Source: Microbacterium proteolyticum | GTDB lineage: Bacteria > Actinomycetota > Actinomycetes > Actinomycetales > Microbacteriaceae | Direction of reading: 5' to 3' | NCBI RefSeq assembly: GCF_014192415.1 | Contig: NZ_JACHXY010000001.1 | Location: forward strand, 744,001-808,000 | DNA length: 64,000 nucleotides | Part shown: positions 1 through 8,347 of the stretch, in pieces | Layout: every line of letters starts with the position of its first letter | Position numbering within the stretch: the first letter of the stretch is position 1 | Translations under genes and position numbers: made by a program | Notes under the pieces: model-generated | Database searches by the model: none | Seen by the model: only the letters and a program-made list of their open reading frames with translations | What the model was told of the DNA's origin: nothing

Positions 1-1
1 C

Positions 2-400
2 GCGTCGGCCTCTGCGCGCGAGGTGACCCCGATCGACCTCGCTCGACACCTCGGCGTGTCGACCGCATCGGTCACGGCGCTCCTGGACAGGCTGGAACGC
101 TCCGGTCACCTTCAGCGAGGACCTCACCCGACCGACAGGCGGAAGGTGCTGGTCTCCACGACCGGGCACGCCGACGTCGAGATGCATGACACTCTTTCTT
201 CCATGCACGCACGCATGATGCAGGCCACCCGCGGCATGAGCGACAACGAGACCGCTGCCGTGACGTCCTTCCTGCACCGCATGCGCTGCGCGGTCGCCGA
301 CGGATGCGACGTCGCAGGCGACGGATGCTGTGCCGTGCGATCGATGGCCCCTCCCGCCATCCTCCCCGACGCCGACACGATGCCGGACGCGGCCGCATGA
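2..400 (+). CDS. MarR-family transcriptional regulator, 5' end cut off by window
   Basis: The reading frame is open to the left edge, so the true start lies outside. A GTG at 23 is only an internal codon. The visible part has a winged-helix DNA-binding segment (PIDLARHLGVSTASVTALLD) followed by the wing with the DRRK turn typical of MarR proteins, then a C-terminal dimerisation helix. The last 40 residues are unusual: they carry several cysteines (CAVADGCDVAGDGCC), rare in this genome. The stop overlaps the ATG of the next gene (ATGA), so the two are probably co-translated. MarR proteins are ligand- or redox-responsive repressors; the ligand here is unknown. The DNA-binding part resembles the MarR at 26,123. 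Confidence 0.85.
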   Translation, partial: ASASAREVTPIDLARHLGVSTASVTALLDRLERSGHLQRGPHPTDRRKVLVSTTGHADVEMHDTLSSMHARMMQATRGMSDNETAAVTSFLHRMRCAVADGCDVAGDGCCAVRSMAPPAILPDADTMPDAAA

Positions 401-1188
401 ACGCGTCGGTCGCAGCCGAGGTGGTTCTTCGCGTCGACGACGAGGCGGAGGTGGTCCTGTCGATCGCCCCCGCCGCCGGCTGGGTCGTCGAAGAGCATCT
501 GCAGATCACCGTGGAGGGCCTCGCGGTGCCGTTCAGGGAGCAGTACGACGCCCACGGCACTCGTCTGCATCGCGCGACACTGCCCGTGGGCACAGCGGTC
601 GTCGCGTACCGCGCCGAGGTTTCGCCGCCCACCGCGCCGGCCGAGTCCGACGATGTCGACACCGTGCGCTACCTCCGGCCGAGTCGGTACGTCCCTTCGG
701 ACGAGCTCGGCGATGCAGCATCCATCTTCTCGGATCTCAGCCCGCGCGACACGGTGGAGCGAGTGCCGGCCTGGGTATGGGAGCACCTTTCCTACGTCCC
801 CGGATCGAGCGGACCGACCGATACCGCCGCAGACACCCTCCGAGCAGGGGAGGGCGTCTGCCGCGACTACGCCCATCTGACCGTCGCCCTCCTCCGCGCG
901 AGTGGAGTGCCGGCTCGTCTGGTCTCCGCGTTCGCGCCGGGACTCGACCCGATGGACTTCCATGCGGTGGTCGAGGCCTTCGTCGACGGCCGATGGGAGG
1001 TCGTGGACGCCACCCGGCTCGCGCCCCGCCACCACCTCGTGCGCATCGCCACCGGCAGGGATGCGGCAGACACGGCGTTTCTGACGACCCTGTCAGGAGC
1101 ACTCACGCTGGAGTCCGTCGAGGTCACGGCCGTCGCGGCGGGCGATATCGTCGCCGACGACCACGCTCGGTCCGTGTTGTTGCGCTGA
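397..1188 (+). CDS. Transglutaminase-like cysteine peptidase family protein
   Basis: 263 aa from the ATG at 397, which overlaps the stop of the MarR gene by 4 nt. An upstream in-frame start at 304 would lie inside that gene and is less likely. Residues 1-115 form the beta-rich N-terminal region of bacterial transglutaminase-like proteins. The core is residues 120-210, with a Cys-His-Asp triad visible as C155 (GVCRDYAH), H189 (DFHAVVEAF) and D204 (WEVVDATR). No signal peptide is visible, so it is probably cytoplasmic. The family includes peptidases and amide-cleaving enzymes; the substrate is not predictable. Coupling to MarR suggests joint control. Confidence 0.85.
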   Translation: MNASVAAEVVLRVDDEAEVVLSIAPAAGWVVEEHLQITVEGLAVPFREQYDAHGTRLHRATLPVGTAVVAYRAEVSPPTAPAESDDVDTVRYLRPSRYVPSDELGDAASIFSDLSPRDTVERVPAWVWEHLSYVPGSSGPTDTAADTLRAGEGVCRDYAHLTVALLRASGVPARLVSAFAPGLDPMDFHAVVEAFVDGRWEVVDATRLAPRHHLVRIATGRDAADTAFLTTLSGALTLESVEVTAVAAGDIVADDHARSVLLR

Positions 1189-1242
1189 CGGGTGCGACCC
1201 GCCCTGCCTGACGGGCTCGACGGGCGGTCGACGGCGATGTGC

Positions 1243-1947
1243 CTACCCGGCTACCCGCACGACCTCGGCGATGACCCGGGGGTCCGCGAGCACGCGGAAG
1301 TGCCCTCCCTCGGCCAAGCGCACATTGCGCGCTCCCGCGAGTTCGCTGCCCTCGGGGATGTGCGGATCGAAGGCCCCGTAGATCGACACGATCCGCGCGT
1401 TGGCGTCGGCTGCCGCGGCGAGCGCACGCATCGTGGCGTCGCCCGACGCGAACGCCCGCAACGAGGGGGTTGGCATCAGCCGGCTGTAGCGCGATCCGCC
1501 GAAAGGCGTGGCGACGGCGACCATCGCCCGTACCCGGGATCCGGCCGGATGAAACGCCATGACGTGCTTGCCGATGAGGCCGCCCTTGCTGTGCGCGACG
1601 AGAACGACGTCGTCCAGGCCGCGGGCGATGAGCAGCACCGCGACGCGAGAGGCCTGCTCGGCGATCGGACGACGGTTGTCTCCGAGCTCGTCGACGACGT
1701 ACACCGGATGACCGCGTTCGTGCAGGGCGCGGGCAAGGGGTTCGAGGAAGCGCCAGGTCTCGTAGATGCCCGGGAGCAGCACGATCGGGGTGCCCTCCCC
1801 CTCCGACAGACGATCGGCGCCCTCCCGACCGACGAGGGCGCGCGACTGCGCGCGGAGCGCGTACGCGTAGTCCCTCGCCCACCACCGCAGGTCGCGTAGG
1901 ACGGCGCAGAGCCTCGTTGCCACGCTTCTTCCGGCATCCCTCGACAT
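1243..1947 (-). CDS. Alpha/beta hydrolase (lipase/esterase-like)
   Basis: 234 aa from the ATG at 1947, which has a GAGGA Shine-Dalgarno 7-8 nt upstream; a start at 2007 lacks this. The protein has the PIVLLPGIYETW oxyanion-loop segment and the nucleophile elbow AHSKGG (Ser in G/A-x-S-x-G). A later Asp (GAFDPHIPEGSE) and a His (EGGHFRVL) are in the right order for a catalytic triad. There is no signal peptide. The family covers lipases, esterases and acyltransferases, and the substrate is unknown. It converges on the transglutaminase gene; the 54 nt between them hold only a loose GC-rich inverted repeat. Confidence 0.8.
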   Translation of the reverse strand: MSRDAGRSVATRLCAVLRDLRWWARDYAYALRAQSRALVGREGADRLSEGEGTPIVLLPGIYETWRFLEPLARALHERGHPVYVVDELGDNRRPIAEQASRVAVLLIARGLDDVVLVAHSKGGLIGKHVMAFHPAGSRVRAMVAVATPFGGSRYSRLMPTPSLRAFASGDATMRALAAAADANARIVSIYGAFDPHIPEGSELAGARNVRLAEGGHFRVLADPRVIAEVVRVAG

Positions 1948-2067
1948 GCATCCATCCTCACCACGGCGATGCCGCGGAGCAGAAGGGTTGCGCGGTCGGC
2001 TCCGCACACGCAGCCCCCCGACGCAACCCCGGAAAGACGCCCGTGGGCCCGTCCTATCGTTTCGCCC

Positions 2068-2313
2068 ATGGACATCTCAGACATCCGCTGGAACGAACCC
2101 GCCCGCCAGAAGATCCTCGACGACGCCGACAACGTCCTGCGCGAGGCGGTCGTCGCGATCGCCCGCGAGAGCGACGACATCTCGTCGGATGAGGCTTTCG
2201 CCCAGATCAATGCGCGCATCAAGGACCGCTTCATCGACTACGAGCCGGGCCCCGACATCCGCACCTATGCCGACGCGATCGCCGCCGGCGAGGTTCCGAC
2301 CGACGGCGGATGA
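2068..2313 (+). CDS. Conserved small hypothetical protein
   Basis: 81 aa, acidic and mostly helical (begins MDISDIRWNEPARQKILDDA), with no signal peptide or membrane segment. I do not recognise a family. The ATG at 2068 sits 7 nt after a -10-like TATCGT (2055-2060) with no Shine-Dalgarno, so it may be translated from a leaderless mRNA, as is common in actinobacteria. A hairpin just after the stop supports it as a single-gene unit. Confidence 0.6.
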   Translation: MDISDIRWNEPARQKILDDADNVLREAVVAIARESDDISSDEAFAQINARIKDRFIDYEPGPDIRTYADAIAAGEVPTDGG

Positions 2314-2319
2314 GCCCCC

Positions 2320-2351
2320 GCTCCCGGGCGCCGCGCCGAGCGTCCGGGAGC
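2320..2351 (+). terminator. Hairpin after the 2068 gene
   Basis: 12-bp stem (GCTCCCGGGCGC with GCGTCCGGGAGC, one mismatch) and an 8-nt loop, starting 6 nt after the stop codon. No T-run follows. Confidence 0.5.
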
Positions 2352-2472
2352 AGTGCCCGCGCCGCCTTCGGATTGGCTGGGACCCGGCCGGCACGGCGGT
2401 GGAGCGGCGTACTCTGCGTATACCCCGCGCCGCCATCGTCGGCGCGGATGACGCCCCTCTGGCGTCCTCGGT

Positions 2473-2519
2473 GACCCTCGCCCGTCGAGCCTTCCCCCAC
2501 GTGGCTCCGGGCGAGGGTC
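2473..2519. terminator. Long hairpin between convergent genes
   Basis: Perfect 12-bp outer stem (GACCCTCGCCCG with CGGGCGAGGGTC) enclosing an inner GAGCC/GGCTC stem. It lies 30 nt beyond the stop of the minus-strand gene ending at 2550 and between it and the plus-strand gene ending at 2313, so it could stop transcription in both directions. Confidence 0.5.
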
Positions 2520-2549
2520 GTCGTCCGCCCTGCGGGCGTGCTCGCTTGC

Positions 2550-2738
2550 TCAGCGATCCTCGCCGTAGCCGCGGATACTGCGGAGGTCGTCCTTCAGGTC
2601 TTCGGTGGGCAGACCCTCATCGGCCACCGCGGCGTCGGCGGCGCGCTGCTCACGCGCGCCGTCCTTCTTCTCCTCCACGCCGGCGTCGGTGGCGCCGTCC
2701 ATCACGGGGGCGTCCTGGGTTTCTTCGCGATCAGTCAT
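2550..2738 (-). CDS. Small acidic hypothetical protein
   Basis: 62 aa, highly charged (MTDREETQDAPVMDGATDAG..., ending DLRSIRGYGEDR), with no membrane segment and probably disordered. The start was chosen at 2738: a GAGGAGG Shine-Dalgarno lies 6 nt upstream, whereas the adjacent ATG at 2741 is only 3 nt away. Short proteins of this type (a charged stretch, then a basic/Gly C-terminus) recur in Microbacteriaceae without a known role. Function unknown. Confidence 0.6.
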   Translation of the reverse strand: MTDREETQDAPVMDGATDAGVEEKKDGAREQRAADAAVADEGLPTEDLKDDLRSIRGYGEDR

Positions 2739-2803
2739 CATCGTCCTCCTCGGAACAGGTGTGATCGGAATCCTCGCGCAGCGGCTCATGACCGCGGGAG
2801 GGG

Positions 2804-2998
2804 TTGCGCGGCGGGCGGCGCCGTCTCGACGACCGCGTCATGGTCGGCGCACGGACGAATGCCATCGTCGCGTGCGGCGTCGCGATCGTCCTCGGCGCCC
2901 CCACGTCGATCCTCGGCCCCGTCGCCGGGCTCTCCGTGGGCATCGTGACGGTCGTGGTCGTGCGGTGGTGGCGCGCTGGACGGCGCTCCACCGACTGA
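2804..2998 (+). CDS. Possible small membrane protein
   Basis: 64 aa if started at the TTG at 2804, which follows a GGGAGG-like stretch; about 52 aa if started at the ATG at 2840. One or two hydrophobic stretches (NAIVACGVAIVLGAPTSILG and VAGLSVGIVTVVVV) are followed by a basic tail, consistent with a small two-helix inner-membrane protein. There is no homology I recognise, and overlapping frames on the other strand are also open, so this is tentative. Confidence 0.35.
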   Translation: MRGGRRRLDDRVMVGARTNAIVACGVAIVLGAPTSILGPVAGLSVGIVTVVVVRWWRAGRRSTD

Positions 2999-3228
2999 GC
3001 ACCATCGCCGATCCGTGGTGCGCCGGATGCCGCCGCTCGAGCGCCGACCGCTCGACGTCGAGGATGAGGCTGAGGCGGTCGAGCCGGCACGATCGCCACC
3101 GGGCCGATGCGCCTCCGCACGCGCATGGGGCCGGCGTGGGAGAGCGCACTCCCCCCGCGCTGACGGCCGGCAACGCGTAGTGGGATAGCGTCGAAGCGTC
3201 ATCCATCCCTCGACCCGATGAGCATTCG

Positions 3229-4203
3229 ATGAGCCGACCCAAGCTGCAAGACGTCGCCGCGCGCGCCGGCGTCTCGGTGACCACCGTCTCCCGTGTGCTG
3301 AACAACCGGGGCTATCTCAGCGACGACATCAAACGTCGCGTCGACGACGCGGTGTCCGAGCTCGGCTACCGTCCGAACGAGATCGCCCGGTCGCTCATCG
3401 GTCAGCGCTCGACCCTCGTGGGCCTGATCGTGCCCACGGTCGCCGATCCCTTCTTCGGCGAGCTGGCATCCCACGTCGAGGGGGCGCTCGCCACGCGCGG
3501 CTACAAGATGCTGCTGTGCGACTGCCACGACACCCCCGAGCGCGAGGAGAAGTACCTCGATCTGCTGCAGGGCAACCGGGTCGACGGGATCATCAGCTCC
3601 ACGCACAACCGCGACGTCGCAGGCTACGGGCGGGCCGACCTGCCCATCGTGGCGATCGACCGCCGCCTGGGCGAGGGCATCCCCACCGTCCACAGCGACA
3701 ATCGCACCGGCGGAGTGCTCGCCACCGAGCACCTCATCGCCCGCGGATCGCGCTCCGCCGTGCATCTCACGGCCACCGATCACCCCGGCAACCAGCGCGC
3801 GGCGGCGTATCGCGAACGCATGCGCGCCCACGGCCTCGAACCGCGCGTCATGGCCTACGGCTACGACACCTCACTCGACGAGCGCCGGGCCGCGATCGAG
3901 ACCTGGCTGACGGTAAACGCCTGCGACGGCGTCTTCGCCAGCGACGACCTCACCGCCCTCATGGCGCTGGAGTGGGCGCGCAAGACCGGGCGCCGCGTCC
4001 CCGACGACCTGCGGATCGTCGGATACGACGGAGCGGCGGCGCTGCATCTGGCCGTACCCGGCCTCACCACCGTCCGCCAGCCCATCGAGCGGATGGCGAC
4101 GAGGGCGGTCGACCTGCTCCTCGAGCGGATGACGGATGCCACCGCGAGCACTGCTGCGCAGGAACCGCTTCCGGTGGCGCTGCGTCATGGCTGGACGTCC
4201 TGA
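3229..4203 (+). CDS. LacI-family transcriptional regulator (fructan island)
   Basis: 324 aa, a standard LacI/GalR length. The N-terminal HTH and hinge are clear: LQDVAARAGVSVTTVSRVLN, then GYRPNEIARSL. Residues 62-320 form a periplasmic-binding-protein-like effector domain with VGLIVPTVADPFF, DGIISS, VFASDDLTAL and IVGYDG signatures. It opens the fructan island and converges on the tethered GH32 gene, so it is a candidate repressor of that operon or of the divergent levansucrase promoter, with a sugar effector (sucrose or a fructose derivative inferred from context). A second LacI protein lies at 16,921; which one binds the TTAAYCGNTT sites cannot be told from sequence. Confidence 0.9.
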   Translation: MSRPKLQDVAARAGVSVTTVSRVLNNRGYLSDDIKRRVDDAVSELGYRPNEIARSLIGQRSTLVGLIVPTVADPFFGELASHVEGALATRGYKMLLCDCHDTPEREEKYLDLLQGNRVDGIISSTHNRDVAGYGRADLPIVAIDRRLGEGIPTVHSDNRTGGVLATEHLIARGSRSAVHLTATDHPGNQRAAAYRERMRAHGLEPRVMAYGYDTSLDERRAAIETWLTVNACDGVFASDDLTALMALEWARKTGRRVPDDLRIVGYDGAAALHLAVPGLTTVRQPIERMATRAVDLLLERMTDATASTAAQEPLPVALRHGWTS

Positions 4204-4230
4204 GTCCCCTCCGCCCTTTCGGGACGGAGT

Positions 4231-4267
4231 CGCGGCCGCACCGGGTGGGGGTTGCGGTGCGGCCGCG
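4231..4267. terminator. Bidirectional terminator between LacI and GH32 genes
   Basis: Perfect 13-bp stem (CGCGGCCGCACCG with CGGTGCGGCCGCG) and 11-nt loop, 28 nt after the LacI stop and 4 nt before the stop of the convergent GH32 gene. It probably serves both. Confidence 0.65.
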
Positions 4268-4270
4268 GGC

Positions 4271-5896
4271 CTACGGGGCGTTCGGATCGTTGACGGCGAG
4301 CGGGGTCACCGAAAGGTCCCGGATGCCGATCGCCCCGCCCGACGCCTCCGCGGTGACGCCGGAGCGGGCATCGGCGTACGCCGCCGAGGTCAGCGAGGCG
4401 CGGCCGTCGCCGGCGAACACCTCCACCGACGAGGCGTCGACGAGGATGTCGAGGACCAGCGAGCCGTCGGCATCCACCGGGGCGGTGCGGATCTCGCGGT
4501 AGGTCTCGGGCATGGCATCCGCCACCGCATCCTGTCGTCGATCGAGGAAGATCACCCCCGCCTCGGAGTCGTACCCGACGGTCACTTCGGCATCGGCGGA
4601 GCCGAATCGCAGGCGGAGTTCGCCACCGTCCGTCGCGTCGACCTGGGCCCGCAGGCGATAGGCGCCGGTGCGCGGTTGCGCGGGCAGGTCGACGATCTCG
4701 CCGGGGGCGACCGTGAAGGCCGGTGCTGTCGCGGGCTCCCCCTGGCGCGCATCGAGGGCGGCGACGGGCTGCGACAGCAGGCTGAGGCGCCCGTCGATCT
4801 CGCGCAGGACGATCTCGCGGGTGGTCGAGAGCGATCCGCCCTGCCAGCTCCCCCCGGGGAGATCCCGGGCGTACGCCCAATTGTTGATCCAGCCGAGTGC
4901 GAAGCGGCGCTCCAGCCGGCCCTCATCACCGTCGCGCGGGTCGTCCCACGTCACGGCGGCGTAGAAGTCGGCGCCCCCGTCGAGCCACTGCGGCTCGTCG
5001 GCGTCGGCGGTGAAGCCTTCCCCGTCCCACGCTCCCGTCCAGTAAGCGAAGCCCGTCGACCCGCCCTCTCGGGAGGCATCCGCGCTCACGCCCAGCACCC
5101 ACGTGCGCCGCCCCGAGTCGGGGTCGACCATCTCGAACAGGTCGGGGCATTCGAGCAGACCGTACTCGGTGCGCACGAAGTCGGAGACGTAGGTCCACTC
5201 GCGGAGGTTGGGCGAGGTGTAGAACCCCAGGCGCTCCCCCTCGGCGAGCACCATCACCCACTGTTCTCGCGCGTCGTCCCACACGATCTTCGGATCGCGC
5301 CAGTCGGTCGTGCCGGGATTATCCATGACCGGGTTCCCCTCGTAGTTCTGGAAGGTGACGCCGCCGTCGGTCGAGGAGAACAAGGACTGGCGCTGCACGC
5401 CGTCGTCCTGCTGGGTGGTCAGGGCGATGATCGCTCCCGCCCCGAACCCGGCCGTGTTGCGCTCGTCGACGACGGCGCTGCCGGTGAGGATGTCGCCCAG
5501 ACCGTTGCGGTACTTCTCGATCGCGACACCGCGGTTCTTCCACGTGACCATGTCGGTGGAGGTGGCCAGGTGCCACTCGGTGCCGTTCCCCTCGGGGTAA
5601 TCGGCGTTGTAGAGGTAGTAAAGGCGCCACTCGCCGTCGACGAAGACGGGGCGCTGGGGATCGTTGATCCAGTGCTGCTCCGGGGTCAGGTGGAACGTCG
5701 GGCGGAACCTCTCCCACCCCTCGGGGGTGGCGAAGGCATCCGGCGTCTGCGTGGGCGTGGGCGTCGGCTGCGGCGTCGGCTCCTCGGTGCGCGGCAACAG
5801 CACGATCACGAGGACCACCGCGACCACGACCGCGACGATCGACGCGATCAGGATGCCGACGCGGCGACCGCGCGCGCGGGTGTCGATACCCCTCAT
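4271..5896 (-). CDS. Membrane-tethered GH32 fructan hydrolase (levanase/inulinase type)
   Basis: 541 aa. Residues 1-12 are basic, 13-34 form one hydrophobic helix with no cleavage site, and 39-53 are a Thr/Pro linker (PTPQPTPTPTQTP). The GH32 five-bladed propeller follows, then a C-terminal beta-sandwich. The three acidic signature residues are present: nucleophile D79 (HWINDPQRP), D201 (WRDPK) and acid/base E249 (LLECPDLFE). The anchor and linker suggest a catalytic domain held outside the membrane. GH32 enzymes release fructose from beta-fructans or sucrose; DPQRP in place of DPNG is seen in levanase-like members. The start overlaps the stop of the upstream surface-protein gene (ATGA), so it is the last gene of a coupled operon. 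Confidence 0.9.
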   Translation of the reverse strand: MRGIDTRARGRRVGILIASIVAVVVAVVLVIVLLPRTEEPTPQPTPTPTQTPDAFATPEGWERFRPTFHLTPEQHWINDPQRPVFVDGEWRLYYLYNADYPEGNGTEWHLATSTDMVTWKNRGVAIEKYRNGLGDILTGSAVVDERNTAGFGAGAIIALTTQQDDGVQRQSLFSSTDGGVTFQNYEGNPVMDNPGTTDWRDPKIVWDDAREQWVMVLAEGERLGFYTSPNLREWTYVSDFVRTEYGLLECPDLFEMVDPDSGRRTWVLGVSADASREGGSTGFAYWTGAWDGEGFTADADEPQWLDGGADFYAAVTWDDPRDGDEGRLERRFALGWINNWAYARDLPGGSWQGGSLSTTREIVLREIDGRLSLLSQPVAALDARQGEPATAPAFTVAPGEIVDLPAQPRTGAYRLRAQVDATDGGELRLRFGSADAEVTVGYDSEAGVIFLDRRQDAVADAMPETYREIRTAPVDADGSLVLDILVDASSVEVFAGDGRASLTSAAYADARSGVTAEASGGAIGIRDLSVTPLAVNDPNAP

Positions 5897-6981
5897 GCGC
5901 GCCTCCGTCCCCGTCGTCGGTGGACCGCCGTCGCGGCACCGGCCAGCAGCAGTACCGCGCCGATGCCGAGGGGCAGCGCGGCATCCGTTCCGGTCTCCGC
6001 CAGGCGGTCCGGAAGGGCCGGATGGGGCTTCGGCGTCTCGACGACCGGGGGAACCGTGGGGGTCGGCGAGGGTGACGGCGCGACCGTCAGCCGGGGCTCG
6101 AACCAGAGCGTGCGGGTCGCCTGTCCGGGGAGCGAGCGCTCCGCGCTGAAGTCCGCGGCGTTCGACACCTCGGTCGAGGCGACGTCGAGGATCGTCTCCA
6201 GGGTGATCTCGACGATCTCGGCGCCCACGGGCTCGACTCGCACGCTCACCTCGGAGTCCCCGCAGGCGATGGTCACGCGTTCGGCGGCGACCTCGACGGG
6301 GTTCACCAGGTACCCCGTCACCGGATCCGTCTCGCCCGCCGCGCGGACGCGGATCCCCGCCGCGCAGTCGACGCGCTGGCCGGGTCCCGGGCGGTCGACG
6401 ACGTCGAGCGCGTCCCAGGGCCCCGACGGCGATTCGAGCACCCAGCGGGCGCGCGTCTCGGTCTCATCGGTCCAGGCGCCGTACTTGTTGCCCCGCGAAC
6501 GGTCGGGGGCGCCGTAGAACGGGCCGGGCTCCTCACCGGGGCGGAGGGTCGCATCGGCAGTGGACGTCGAGGTCTCGATCGTCGGGGGCGATTGATCGAG
6601 CTCGGAGCGCACCACCACCTCGCCGCGCCGGTGGGCGGGGTCTGCGGCGGCCTCGTTCAACTCGATCGCAGCGAGTCCGGCGCCGTCGAGGCGCACGACG
6701 CCGATGGACACTCCGGTCGAGGCGATCCAGTCGGCTCCCGCCACAGCCCCCGCGTGCTCGGGCAGCGACAGCGTGACCACGTCACCGGGCGCCGCATCGG
6801 AGGGCAGTTCCCACCGCACGTCCGAGACCGTCTCGGCGCCGTCGCGCGTCACCGTCACATCGGCCGGAAGCGGCGCGACCGTGAGAGCGTTGGCGGGGGC
6901 GGCGATCAGTGTCGAGCCGAGGATGACGCCGCCGGAGACGGCGAGCGAGCGGGCGAGGAGACGGGAGCCGACGCGGATCAC
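5893..6981 (-). CDS. Sortase-signal surface protein (LAETG), adhesin-like
   Basis: 362 aa. A signal peptide covers residues 1-32 (ends APANA). The middle is rich in beta strands and resembles Ig-like/collagen-binding adhesin modules, but I cannot name a family. A Pro/Ser/Thr stretch (SPSPTPTVPP) precedes a cell-wall sorting signal at residues 327-362: LAETG, a hydrophobic helix and an Arg-rich tail. LAxTG is the motif used by class E sortases of high-GC actinobacteria. The gene overlaps both neighbours by 4 nt (ATGA), tying its expression to the GH32 enzyme and the upstream anchor-L protein. It may bind carbohydrate or display a matrix; this is inference from context. Confidence 0.8.
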   Translation of the reverse strand: MIRVGSRLLARSLAVSGGVILGSTLIAAPANALTVAPLPADVTVTRDGAETVSDVRWELPSDAAPGDVVTLSLPEHAGAVAGADWIASTGVSIGVVRLDGAGLAAIELNEAAADPAHRRGEVVVRSELDQSPPTIETSTSTADATLRPGEEPGPFYGAPDRSRGNKYGAWTDETETRARWVLESPSGPWDALDVVDRPGPGQRVDCAAGIRVRAAGETDPVTGYLVNPVEVAAERVTIACGDSEVSVRVEPVGAEIVEITLETILDVASTEVSNAADFSAERSLPGQATRTLWFEPRLTVAPSPSPTPTVPPVVETPKPHPALPDRLAETGTDAALPLGIGAVLLLAGAATAVHRRRGRRRA

Positions 6982-8102
6982 TGCTCGCTCACCTCACGGG
7001 CGGTCCGGCGACGACGCGAGATGACGAGGGCCGCGGCCCCTGCGCCGACCGCGGCTACCGCCAGGCCCACGCCGGTGACCAGCGACGCCGAGTCCACACC
7101 GGTCACGGCCAGCGGCGAGCCGGGTCGGGTGGTGCCGCCCGCGGCGGGTCCGTTCACCGACGCGGGGACGGGGACGGACGTCGCGGAGGGGCTCGCCGCG
7201 GGCTGCGCCTCGGTGGGCGAGGGCGAGGGCTGCACGGGCCCGGGCACCGAGGTGATGCCGTTCGCGGCGAGCAGCAGCGTCGAGTCGAGCTGTCCGTCGA
7301 CCGTATCGGCGACCGCGGCGACCACCTCGACCGGCTGGCCGGGGGTGACGGCGGCGGTGCACGTCAGCGCGACGGAGTAGCCGTTCATCTCGGTGTCGGC
7401 CTCGCCCGGCGCGCCGTCGGCCGTCAGGTTGGAGACGTACGACTGCGGGCGCGTGTCGGCGTTGATGCTGGTGACGCCCACCGGCACGTCGCCGAGGGTC
7501 GAGCACAGGCGCCCGCCGACGTACACGCCGAATGCGTCCGTGTAGTCGCGCTCCGCCCAGCCCGCGTACTCCTCGCTACCGATGTGATAAACGATTGCCA
7601 GCTTGTCGCCCTCAGGCACGACGGTGAGGCGCAGTTCCGCCGCGTCGTACGTGGTGGCGGCGAACGACGATTCCAGCAGCGCCGAGCCCGGCCCACCCAG
7701 GTCGCCCGTGGTCGTGAGCTTGGTGTTGGGGCCGACCAGCGACGACGACGTGAAGTCGACGTCGCCCGCGGCGGCGGGGTTGGCCGCGCGCAGCGAACCG
7801 GTGCTCAGTGCCACACCGGTGAACGCACCGGAGGGGAGGCCGAGGTCGAGAGAGTCGACGGTTCCGGCTTGCACGGCGCGACCGAGCGAGAGCGCGGCGG
7901 ACGGGAGCGAGACATGCTCTCCGACCAGGTAATTCGCCGCGGCTGCGGCATCCTGGCCCTCGAGGGTTACGACCGTGGCGGCGGCCTGCGCGGGAGCCGC
8001 GGCCAGCAGGACGATCGCGGCCGACGACGCGGCGGCGGCCGCCACCGCGAAGGGGATGCGCCGCGCAGGAGACCTGCGGGCGGTGGGGACGAGCTGGGTC
8101 AT
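6978..8102 (-). CDS. Choice-of-anchor L domain surface protein with LAVTG sorting signal
   Basis: 374 aa from the ATG at 8102, which has an AGGAG Shine-Dalgarno 5 nt upstream. The signal peptide is residues 1-40 (ends APAQA). The middle matches the choice-of-anchor L pattern: a GVALSTG segment, an acidic strand with VVPEGDKLAIVYHIGSEEY, then YTDAFGVYVGG. A Pro/Ser-rich linker leads to a sortase signal from residue 331 (LAVTG, hydrophobic helix, RRRR). Such domains occur in exported proteins of unknown role that use varied wall anchors. It is the first gene of the three-gene operon ending in the tethered GH32 and is divergent from levansucrase, sharing its 245-nt control region. Confidence 0.8.
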   Translation of the reverse strand: MTQLVPTARRSPARRIPFAVAAAAASSAAIVLLAAAPAQAAATVVTLEGQDAAAAANYLVGEHVSLPSAALSLGRAVQAGTVDSLDLGLPSGAFTGVALSTGSLRAANPAAAGDVDFTSSSLVGPNTKLTTTGDLGGPGSALLESSFAATTYDAAELRLTVVPEGDKLAIVYHIGSEEYAGWAERDYTDAFGVYVGGRLCSTLGDVPVGVTSINADTRPQSYVSNLTADGAPGEADTEMNGYSVALTCTAAVTPGQPVEVVAAVADTVDGQLDSTLLLAANGITSVPGPVQPSPSPTEAQPAASPSATSVPVPASVNGPAAGGTTRPGSPLAVTGVDSASLVTGVGLAVAAVGAGAAALVISRRRRTAREVSEQ

Positions 8103-8284
8103 GACACTCCTGTGGATTACGGATGGGCGCGACGAGTGCGGGTCTTTCCGACCGGATTCACGTCGTCGCGAAGAGGGTGGCTGGTGCGGGCTCAGATGAC
8201 CGCGAGAGGAGGGATGCCACGAAGTACGCCATGCGGCGACTCGAGGTCGAGAGTGCCAGAGATTCTGGGCGAACACAAATTATG

Positions 8285-8321
8285 TTAATCGTTTGACAGA
8301 AACGAGGCATGCTCCTACGCT
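8285..8321 (+). promoter_or_regulatory. Levansucrase promoter with overlapping LacI-type operator
   Basis: TTGACA (8293-8298), a 17-nt spacer and TACGCT (8316-8321) form a good sigma-70-type promoter. The imperfect palindrome TTAATCGTTTGA (8285-8296) with a central CG, typical of LacI-family operators, overlaps the -35 box. The same arrangement recurs at 12,082. The site also lies upstream of the divergent surface-protein operon, so one repressor could control both. Confidence 0.65.
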
Positions 8322-8347
8322 GAGCGACGAGGAGAAGGATCCACGTC

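Noticed and set aside
4136..6517. 793-codon plus-strand frame
   Set aside because: It is the complement of the GH32 and LAETG genes, which have clear motifs and coupled starts.
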